From Symsagittifera roscoffensis (Eukaryota; Xenacoelomorpha; Acoela; Convolutidae), in the NCBI RefSeq assembly GCF_963678635.1, contig NC_087067.1:39700379-39764378 (forward strand): a stretch of 64,000 nt of DNA, in the 5' to 3' direction. The translations under genes were made by a program, and so were the position numbers. Shown here one piece after another: positions 34,652 through 46,600 of this stretch. Within the stretch, counting starts at the first letter, position 1. Each line of letters begins with the position of its first letter. The notes under the pieces are model-generated. The model was given only the letters and a program-made list of their open reading frames with translations, was not told the origin of the DNA and did no database searches.

Positions 34652-37600
34652 GTAACTTCTTTAACTTTTCTTTCATCCTTGCAAGTTTGCGGGTGGGCAG
34701 GGGCGGATTAAGGGGGGCGGCGGGGGTGGGGGTGGCGGACGCTCCTCCCTCCCTCGGGGATTCGACCCCCTGCCGACCCAAAGGGTCCCCGCTTTGATAC
34801 TTTTTCAGAAATCCATTTTTGGCCCACCGACCCTAAAATTTTTCTAAAGGCGCCTTAGGCGCCAATATATACTAACTTTGAGGGGGAGCGCGCGCCAAAA
34901 AACGCGATTTTTTTGTCAAAATTTTTCAAAAAGTGCCCAAAAACGGCTTTTTTGACTGTTTTTTCAAAAATTTGCCTGCGGCGCAGAAAATTTAGCCAAA
35001 ATAGGGGCAAAACAGTGCTTTGGGGGAGCTCGAAACATTTGGTCGACCTAAAAAAAGGTCGTCAAAATTTTGGAAAATGTTTTGAAAATCCGCCCCCCCC
35101 CCCCTCGAGAAAATCCTAGATCCGCCCCTGCGGGTGTGGTCAGTTTTTATGGCTCGCGATCTTTTTTGCGCCTGATAAAAAGGAACTGACCTCCCCTATC
35201 CCCCCAAATTTTGATTGCCAAAATGTGTTAAGTTTCTAAGCAGGTCCAACTTTGTTTCTATTGAAAAACAATTCATATCTCCTTTTTCGACCCAGCAGCA
35301 CTATAACTTTACGAAGTACGAACCAAATTTTTCCAAAAGTTTTAATTTTTCCAAGCTACGCGGTACATCGTTTGGATGGATAAAATATGGAAAATTGATT
35401 GATGGTTTTTCCCGTGCGCACCTCCTCACATATTAGGATTTTCACGATTTAAAAAAAACAATATAAAATTGATTACTTAATATAGACATACGATGATGTG
35501 AGTTCCGTGAAACGCCTCGAATCGAATGATTGCTGTGTTTGTTCTTTAGACTCGGGTGTTACATAATGACAGCTGGCACCTGCTCTCTCAATGTGCAAGT
35601 GATGATTGCTGTGGAACGCGTACTGTCTTCAAAAATACAACTACAAGCACGTATGTTGTTTCTATGGGGTTGCGGTGTCCAGTAACCCAAAGGGTCAGAA
35701 AAATACCAGATCACAAAACCGAATCACGTAACCTTTTCATAAATTGAGCTCATTGGCTCATACTAATATTGTATTTTTTTTGTTCTGATTTTCAATGAAA
35801 GTGACGGAATATTTGTGCTCGGGGTGGTTTTTGTTTTTCCAGACCTTTCGACTTTTCAACTTGCCATTTTTGACAATTTTTTGTGATATGCGAAGCTCAA
35901 TTTGAAAATATATATCATTGTGATCGTTTTTCGTAACTTTATAGAGGTTTAAAGATCGCCAAACTGGCTAAATTGGGATAATTAAACAGCGATGTGTTTC
36001 GTTGTAAGAACGCGCAAGCAGAGTTTTTCTTAGAAATAGTTCAAAATTGAAATGAGGCATGCTATTTGGTCTATTTAATACTCTGTTATATCCGAAATAT
36101 ATCACTTTGTGGTTTACATAGCGCGAGGGGGTTAGTGTACCCATAAAAATTTTTAATTAAAAAATGATTTTTTTTCCATATTTCATTAATCGAACGACAC
36201 CACGTAAACATTAAAGGGCAATTGGAACATTCACGGCGTCACCCTGATACGAGCAGTCACGGCTCAAATTTTTTCAAGTTTTGTTTTGAGAAAAAAAAAG
36301 TGTCATAATGTATAAATTTGAGTCTTCAAATTATTTGATAGCGTGTAAAAGAAAGATGGTTTTTTGGCTCACTGATCTGGTCCGCCCGTTTTTGGTCTAC
36401 TGGCTTATCGTTTTACTGTTCTACAACCGTTACTGTATATTTTGTGAGTGACAGAATTTTTTTGATTGGCGACTGTTCAGCACACCACCATTTTTTAGAT
36501 TAACGTATAGTTTCCTATCAGATTAACGTATAAATTGCGTAACAGCAATGCTACATATATTAAATTTTTGCTTGTTGCAATGATTTTTTTTAAATTTCGG
36601 TTGAATGGCTCATCGGTTTATTGGACTACTACCGACCAATAGGTTATGTGGCTTAGTGGTTTAGTGCTTAGCTGTTTTGTCTAGCGACCCGAGATCAAAA
36701 AATATAGCGACCCGAGATCAAATTCTACAAGGACCACTTAATTTTTTTGAGTTAGAATTTAAAAAATATTGAAAAGTTTCTGAACCGCAATAACAATAGA
36801 AACAAAGTATTCAAAGAAAATGCATGCTTGTCTTAGTCGTTTCATAATAAATTTTTGGCTAGCATTCAGATTAGAACAAAGGCTTTTTTAGAAATAGAAA
36901 AGAGGTTTGATACGGGTAAGATGGTCATAGACACGGATGCTGCAAGTTCTGTAAGTTAGAACTATACAAAAATGATGTTTAATGTACATAAATTAGATTT
37001 TCCTTCTTTTTCTAAGTTTTTGAAAGAATTCATTTTCTAGCTTCACCCAAGCCTACATATGTGACTATTGCTGTTTAAAATGGGTAAGTCGCGACCTTCA
37101 CAACCCAAAACATATGTCGCAACCCCAGTATGTTGTATCTTAATAATCTTTACGACTTATGACTTCTCGAAAAAAATTTTGATCTACCTATTGTTATATT
37201 TTTTGACAAAAGTTTTTGGTAATTTCCCTGATGTGAAATTGCAAAAAAGTACTTTAAAAACACAATTTTACTATTTCATTCTCAGTCTAAGCCATTCTCA
37301 AGAGGACTATTTGTTTTCATTAAATAATTTCAAATTGGCGTTAGCTTCTTTCATGCTTAATAACAATCACTTTACAAAAAAAAATAAAAAAATTTGATTA
37401 CCTATAAAATCTAGATGTTTGTTTTTGCTAAAAAAATTTGTTCCAAACTTACTTTTATTTGTCAGTATAAGTCAAAAATAGTGTGATTTCAATGTCAAAA
37501 TAAGATTCATGTTATCGGACAATCAACTAGAATTAATTATAGGCCTTCATCAAGTTTAAAAGCAAGAACACTCAAAACGGCTTCGTATAACAATTCCTCA

Positions 37601-40600
37601 ATAATTTTTAAAAAAAAAGTTTTAGGATGATATGACTGATAGTTTAACAGTACAAGTTTTTTTTTCAGTACAACTGTTTTTTTGAGGTACCAATACTAGT
37701 TAAATAGCTTTCAAATGTTGGTTTTTTAGGTATTTTTCAGCAAACAGTCACTCTCCTCGATGAATTCGACCCCCTGCCGACCCAAAGGGTCCCCCTCTGT
37801 ACTATTTTGAGATATCTATTTTTGACTGACTGACCTTAAAATTGTTTTCAAGGCGCCATGGGCACCAATCTATCCTAATTTTGAGGGGGGAGCGCGCGCC
37901 GAAAAAACGCGTTTTTTGGTCAAAATTTTCCAAAAAGTGCCTAAAAACGGCATGTTTGGCCTCTTAATTTTTTTAAAAAATTTGCCTGCTGGGCAGAAAA
38001 TTTCATCAAATTATAGTCTTTATAGTGGTTTGGGAGAGCTAAAAAAAATCAATTTGGTTGACCTAAAAAAGGGCGACAATATTTTCAATTTTTTTGACCC
38101 CCTCCTCGAAAAACTCCTAGATCCGCGCCTCTATATAAATATATATATGTATAAATATAAATGTATAATAATGTAATTTACGCGCGTTGATAATAATAAC
38201 AGCGTTATATAATTTAGATATTCGTTTATTTTCCAAAAACTAAAATTAATCACTTTTAAGCCTCAAGAAATGACCACGCCGAAATATGTGACTAATGATA
38301 CTTAAGCGTAATCTTCTCGGCGCAAAAAATATATCGCGAACACAGAGAGTTTTTTCTCAGTAGTCTTAACGTTTTAAGTTGGTATAGATTTCAAAATATA
38401 GATTTAAAATTGATTTTACTTCATCGCTTAAAAAAACTAAAAAAGGCAACATCTGTTGTACAATCAGGCTCATTTTTTTTAGAACTGAATCGATTCTTTT
38501 GGAATAAAACTATCTAATTCATCTATTAAGAATCAGTTAACGCAAGCAAACCCGCGACATTTAATCGATTATGTATTTTGGAAAAGTTCATTCCATAGGT
38601 TTTTATGAATTTTCTCACTTTGGGAACCCTAAAATTCAATGATTTTTTCGGCTTATTTGTTCTGGTCATTTTCAATTCGTAAATCATTTTGAGCGAAATA
38701 CTGTGTGGTGAAACACAGTAAGGATTCAAAATGCTTGATTCTAACGAAATATGTTTTCTTCGAAAATACTGTATAAGACTAAATTTTCAGGAGAGCAGTA
38801 TGGCGTGTGTCGTGTGGTAGTTCTCGTCTTTCTGTTCGCCCTCTTGCCGGCAGCAGCCATGACAGGCAGTATGGTGTGGACATTCTACCCGGAGAACACG
38901 TTCGAACTGGACCCTGAACAGGTGGACTTCGGAATCAAGTGGAACACAGATACGACTGCAGGTTCAAAATGATTATTTGCTCGGTTATAAAGTATCTCGG
39001 ATGAATTAAGTAGCTCTTTTCCAACCCCCACCACCGAATCATTTCAATTTTCATTTTGAAAAACTAATTTTGCTTTGTTATAGCCCAATGAAATTTTGCA
39101 TGGTAACTTACCAACTATTGTGAACACATTCGTTCTTCAAACCCTAGATCGTAACATCACGTCCCAAGTCCATCAATCTTTGACATCTTTGAAAAATCTT
39201 GAAGAATCTTGCAGAAAATCTTAGCTGTTGAAGAGTCTTGCAGAAGAGTCTTGAAGAGTCTTGCAGAAGATTAAACTAAAATTTTCTGAAAAAAAAAATT
39301 AAAAATTCTCAAGAACTTTCGGTTTTAAAAAACAATTGTAAAATACTTAAAAATTAGACTAACTATGATTATGAAAAAGCCAAATGAAATTATAAAAATA
39401 AATTGCACAATGAAATTCTACACAACAATGAAACTTTGCGCATAACTAACAATCATCAGAATAAAAATCAGAGTGAAAAATTTTCTGATGATTATCAGCC
39501 TTGCAGCAAATTCAGACAAACAGATACAAAAAAAAATTTGTCACCAAATTAAACGCCTATGAATCAAAGAAATGAAGAAGAAATCATCAGTTTTTGGTCT
39601 AGAAAATATTGCGAAAATTTCAAAGTTTCATGATTGAAGAATTTTAAAAAGTTCGAAGGAGAAAAATTCAGAAAATATTGATGATTTCCAGTTCAATGGA
39701 TAATTAGGACAACCAACAAAAACATTATAGGAATCAAATGAGAATTGGCGTGAAAATGTAGGAAATATCGAACAGTCTCAAATTGAGTTTGAACGAAAAT
39801 TGAGTTTTTTTAAAATTTTTTTGATGATTATCAGTTTCAAAGATGTATCAATTATCGAACTGTATCAATGATTATCGAACTGTATCAATTCGTTTATCTT
39901 TTGAAAAACTTTCTTCTATTATTTTTTGTTTTAAAACAATGCTATTCATACAGTTCCCATAGTATGGGAACTGTATGACTAGCATTTTTTCACAGAGAAA
40001 TTGTATGGAACTGTATGACTAGCATTTTTTCACAGAGAAATTGTATGGAACTGTATGACTATCATATTTTGTCTATGGCGGTCAATCCTGGGATTTGATA
40101 ACCGATTTGATAATGATTTGTTTTTGATTCCGATTTGATAATGATTTGATAATGCTTCCGATTTGATAATAATTTGATAACGATTCTGATTTGATGACGA
40201 TTTGATAACGATTTGATAACGCTATTTGATTCCGATTTGACAACGATTTGATAACGCTTCCAGTTTGATAACGAAAAAAGTCTATATTCCGATTTGATAA
40301 CGAACTTCACCAATCATGTTTATACTAAGAAGTCCCTTTGCAGGATTTATATGTATCGCGGGGGTGTGTTTCTTCGGCTACCTACTTCCGGGTTCTGTGA
40401 TCATGGCGTGCTACGTGTGGGTAATCAGACGCCACAACACTACCCGAAGCACCACCGCTGTTTCCAGCGAGATGCGTCGCAGGTTAGAACACTTTATGAC
40501 ATAAGTTATTTGTTACACCGTACAATATTCAATATTCGTATATGCGTAATTGTTGTTTTAAATATTGATATTGGAAGAAATTACAAATTGTTAGTACCAC

Positions 40601-43600
40601 GGGGGGGGGGGGGGGCTGAACGATAACAGCCGATAAAGTGAAGGCTGGCATAACGTTTGGGTCTCCCGGAGCGAACTCGGGGTTTCATATCTACAAATTG
40701 CGACCAATTTTCAGACTATCACTGTTTTCAGCACAAAGTTTGCGATCATGTGCAAACATTGCCCACGAAAATGGAATCCTAATCTGACCAAACTTTGAAC
40801 TTCTGGCCTCAGAATGATATTGTCCTCGATTTAAAAAGCCCGGGCATAATTCGCAGACTGCAAACAGAAGTGTTTTCTTACCTATTTTCAAATTCTCTCA
40901 TCTCAAATACTGAAATCAGAAAGGAACTTAGCTTATGACTTATTACGGTGGTCCTGGGATAACATGAGACATTTTAAAGAGCTTTTTGATTTTCGAATGA
41001 GTAACTTTTGTCAATATTCTATCCATGGGGAGATTGTTTACTCCAAAATAGTTTTCGGAGAAGATTGTTTTTATTTTCTTTGAGAAGTTCCCATTTTAGC
41101 GTTTATGGAAAGTCCACTAAACAATTCGGTAATACTAATTCTAATTCGATTATAAATTTTGGAAATATTTATGGTACAATGATCCACCCTGCTTGTATAA
41201 GTTTTAGATCCTCGTCTGATTTCAGGACTCGCAAAGTGAATCTGTTCTGTTTTTTCTCCTCGCTCGGGTTCGTGTTGGCCTGGACTCCCTACACCATCTG
41301 TGGCATGCTTCACCTCGTCACCTCCGTCGACCCAGGTAGACAGCACACTCTTTTTGTGTACAGTTAGATACCAAAGTGCTGGCACAGTCAGCGCACTTGA
41401 ACCCCCACCTCGACCAGGACAAAATTGTTTGTTTCTGTCAGTTTTTTTGACAATTTTGCCATAAATTAAAAAAGTTTATATTTGAAGTTTCCTGCATCAA
41501 GCTTCGTCCAGATCTCAACCATCAACAGTAGAAGATTTAGGGGGTGGGGGAAACCTTTTTCCTTCAGGAATTCGACCCCCTGCCGTTCCAAAGGGTCCCC
41601 CCTTTTGTACTATTTTGAGATATCCATTTTTGGCTGACTGACCTTAAAATGTTTCTAAAGATGCCAATGTATATTAACTTTGAGGGGGGAGTGCGCGCCG
41701 AAAAAACGCTATTTTTTGGTCGAAATTTTCCCAAAAGTGCCTAAAAACGAGCTTAATAGTGGTTTGGGAGAGCTCAGAAAATCAGTTTGGTCGACTCTGA
41801 AAAAAGTCGACGAAATTTTCAATTTTTTTTGGAAACACCCCCCCCCCCCCCTCGAGAAATTCCCAGATCCGCGCCTGACCATCAATTAAATGTTTAAAAT
41901 TTTTGATGGATGAAAGCCTCAAAAAACCTTTCACATGGAACCGGAAAAAGTAATAAATTTTTATACTTTCGGTGGAAACCACTAAGCCATCAGCATCACT
42001 CGGGGGCAATTCGCAAATAATTAGGCTAAAAAAAAGAAAGTCACTGTCGATTTCACGAAGTTGGTGTAAAATTGATGTTGTTGTTGATCACGATGATGAT
42101 GCGACTGCGAACAAATCCCTATTTGGAACCCAGTTTTATCAGCAGAACATAATTCATCATAGTGACCCCGCCGCACATTCCTTTGGCTAAACATTTCTTT
42201 GGCTGAATACACTCCTAAATTTTTAAATAAGGGCGCCAACGCCGAAAAAGCAATTGTCTGGCAAAGCTTTCCAAAAATACACAAAATTGACATTTTTATC
42301 TTAATTTGTAACCAAACCAATTTCGTTCATTCAAGGTTTTGTCAGAATATCAAAAGTCGACAAAGTTTTCTGCGCACACGCTAGTGACATACAGAAGAAA
42401 AACGTTTACTTGCTTCTAATTTTCTTTTAATTTTCAATGAAAAATTATTCGCCGGAAATGTAGAATTAGGGGATTCCTTCGCAAGCTGTCCCTTTGGCAG
42501 TGAACTCAGCGGGGCGACCGAGATTCACTACTTTCTACAATCCCGAAAGGGTTGATTTGGTGGCTAAAATCCTGTATTGCTCTCTGTTGCTTGCCCCTTT
42601 TGTGTATTGCTCTTCCGGCTGTCTTGTCTACTCGATACAATTGCAAGAGCTTCTAATTGTAATTTAATTCAGATGATTTTACGTTGGTTATATATATATT
42701 ATACCGGTTATATTTATTAGCAGGGGCGGATTTAGGGGGGGGCGGGGGGGGCGGACGCCTCTTTCCTCCTCAGGGATTCGACCCCCTGCCGACCCAAAGG
42801 GTCCCCCCTTTGATACTTTTTCAGAAATCCATTTTTGGCCGACCGACCCTAAAATTTTTCTAAAGGCGCCTTCGGCGCCAATATATACTAACTTTGAGGG
42901 GGAGCGCGCGCCAAAAAAAAACGCGATTTTTTTGTCAAAATTTTTCAAAAAGTGCCCAAAAACGGCTTTTTGACTGTTTTTCCAAAAATTTGCATGCGGC
43001 GCAGAAAATTTTGCCAAAATAGGGGCAAATCAGTGCTTTGGGAGAGCTCAAAAAATCTATTTGGTCGACCTAAAAAAAATAAGGTCGTCAAAATTTTCGA
43101 ATTTTTTTTGAAAATCCGCCCCCCCCCCTCGAGAAAATCCTAGATCCGCCCCTGTTTCAAAGTATTCTTTACTTAAAATTCTTGGAAGTTTCATAAGCAT
43201 CTATGACTCATACCAGTATTTTCCCATGTGAACTAATTTAAAAAAAAACACTTTTCGTTTTTTCCTATGTTCAGGACGATTCTGGTGGCTTTTGAGTAAC
43301 ATGGCGGCCAAGACGTCTGCTCTGTACAACGTGGCTCAGTTCTGGACTGCTACATACCAGTTGACACTTCCCACTATCAACCCATACAGAACTCCAAAGG
43401 TTAGACTGCCTGTTTCCCGATTTAATTACTTGCCTGTTTAAAGATTCCAGTTTTAAAATCCTTTCTTTTTTAGGGAAGAACACTCAAGCAAAAATGTAAG
43501 CAGAGAGTATAATATGCTGAATGCAAAATCTTGCTTGCTTCTTCAAAATGGAATGCAACTCTTGCTATAAAAAACAAAAAGACGAAAAACAAAAATAAGT

Positions 43601-46600
43601 TGCTTTTTCCAAAACTAATATTCCATGATTTTCATTCCATAACAAATAGACAACTTTGCTGCGTTTTATTCAGAATCAACCGGAAGAAAAAAATAATTTA
43701 GAGCAAAATTAGCAAATCTATTTTCAATACCATGCTGAAAGAAGGCTGCTTGTATATCATGGCAAAACAATGAATGTTCCGACCTGCCCTTCAAAGCTGA
43801 ATAAAAGTTTTTGCCTAAAAAAGATGAAACAACCAAAAAAAGAAAAAATTAACTATTTTTCTCTTCTTTTTATACCCAAACTTCAATAAATCTTTTCAAA
43901 TTACCTGATGCTCATAGTTACTTCGACAGAAACTTTTCTTGAAAACAAGCTTTAGTTCAAAATCTGTAACAATCTTTAAATCTTTTAATTTTTAAATTGA
44001 TTTATTCGGCACTAAAATTAATCAAATAAATTCATGATAAATCGATTCAATCGATTAAAATCCGAGAGAAATTTTAAGAATCATCCTAGGAGTTTGCCTA
44101 GGGAGTTTTTATGAATCATCCTGGGGGTTTTTGCCTTGGGCAGTTTTTATGAATCAGAGCAATTTCGGCATTAAAAACAACCATTTTAAACCTTCCAAAA
44201 TGATACTAGTCAACTTCGCTTGTTTAAGATCATGAGGTATTGCAAATTCTCGATTTGTTTGTTGACGTCAATCAGTTGCAGCAAATACTTTAGCCAAAAA
44301 ATACTTCTACCTAAATGCTACAAGTTTGGAACCAGTTCAAAACCAGTATTTTATATTATATTCTTGATAATATATTATATTCCAATTATATTATATTCCA
44401 ATTATATTATATTCCAAGTATTTATATTATATTCCAATTATATTCTTGATAACTATCACTGTAAAACACTTTGAACTAATTAATCATCATCCATTACTAA
44501 AACTTACGATCTTTTGTAAAGCTAAAACTGTTTATTGTTTCAGCCAGAGAAGATTAAATTCAATTTAGAAAGCAGTTGCTCTTCCTCTCCTCTAACCTCG
44601 CAAGAATACCAATATACTAGATCTATTGAGACTAGGAAATACAAGAGTAAGATTAGGATCGGTATAAGACTAAGAAGTTGCACGAATTATCCGACCTAAA
44701 ATTAGATAGCGAAATTAGATACGAAAATACTGTGTACCCTGTCCTACGAAATTACTCTATGAAAAGCAACCCCGGACTTTAACCCAAGTTGAGCGAAATT
44801 ATATCCAAAAATATCACTTTTTGTTAATGTTGGACGTTGGAAAAAAATTAGGGAAAACTCTGTTTGATATCATGATAAAAGTTTGCCCTATAAATTTACC
44901 TGAGACCTGAAAAAAGAAACAGTAGTTACAAACAAATGTTGACGTGATACAAGCAGTTTTGTTCAATTGCAAGTTGATTGTTCAAGTAAGTAACAGAATC
45001 ATTTTTTTTCTGTATCAAAAATAATGCCCAAAATTTTTCCTTCTCGCATTTAGATTTAACACGGGGAAAGAAGTGGTAAGTATTACAAGAACCATTGAAT
45101 GCAGCGATTAAAGTTTTAAATTACTTCCTGTTAGTTTGTAAATCATTAAACTGATGTTTTGAAAACTATCAATTAATGGGTCTTCGGCTTTCATTTATCA
45201 AAATTGTTTGCATTCAGGGTCAACAAATATGAATTTATAAGACTAATTGATATCAGAAGCTTCCTTCAATCGCTGCTTTTCAATGGAATTTTTGCGGAGC
45301 TAAATTGTTAGTGTATTTTCAAATAGTGACTAAGCTGAAATTTGCTCAGCATGACATCTATGTGTTTAGCAAACAAGATAAACAAAAAAGCTCGTCATAG
45401 GGTGAAGCGCTGAATGTTTCGACTGCGTTTTGAGGCCTATGGAGTAATGATAAAAAGAAAAAAAAATCAAAGGTGATAAAAATAAAATTAAAAACTTCTA
45501 TTTTAAAATTTTAGATTTTTTGTGAAATCTATCTCCCATATGCCATATAAAACACAAAGTGATAAATTTTGCTCCAAGAAACAAATTAATTCTGGCAACG
45601 ATTGGAACGATTTCTACAATGGAATAAATCTCCGCTTACGCGTTAATAGCGCGATATATATCGTGCGTTAATTGTCCCAACTTGGCCAAAATGCCAATCT
45701 TTGAACTCCCTTAACTTTATAAAAATGAATATCTTTTCAAGTTTAAGCTCAAAACAACAGAAATTTCAAAAAGATATAAAAGTTTTCCGTCAAAAAAGGC
45801 TAGTTAAAAAGTCGAAATTTGTCTGAAGAAAGAAAAACCACTCCGAGCACAAAGATTCCGTTACTTTCGTTCCAAAAGTCGAAACAACAAGACTGCTCGT
45901 ATCAGGACAAAGCCCCGAATGTTCTGACTGTCTTTTAATGTACATGATGCAGTGTTTGCTTTTTAAAAAATTATGCATTTTTCGGAAAAAAGGAAGAAAT
46001 CCAAAATTTTCGAGTTTATTTAAATCATCACCCCACACGCCATATGAAAGTACAAAAAGATAGATTTTGCCCCTAGTAACGTAAAATTTACGACAAATAG
46101 CCTGTTTCAACCAATTGGAACGATTTATATGAGGGATTACATATCCGCTTACGTGTTAAGTGTTAATAGTGCGAAAAAATGGCTAGTTAAAAAGTCAAAA
46201 CTTGTCTGAAGAAAAAAATTCACCCCGAGCACAAAAAACTTCCGTTATTTTCGTTACGAAATCGAAACAATAACTAAGATTGTATTGAGCCATTGATGCT
46301 CTGATGGGCAATTTGCGGAGTTTCATCATGTGAAGGTACGCAAATAATTTTGTTCCATTTTGTTGATTGAAATATTTTATGTCAAATACAATACACTGAG
46401 CATTGAACTCAGATTGATTTTTTCAAGTTTATTGACGGCCCAGCATGGTGAGTTTTTGAACAAATGGACTAAGGTATTTCCAATTGTCTTTTTACTTGAC
46501 TGATATCGAAATTAAATTGAACTTTTTAGCCATTTTAGTTTAATTAGTATCTGTGCTTGTCACAAATTAAAACGCTTTTCATGTTGTTTTTGCCAGCGTG

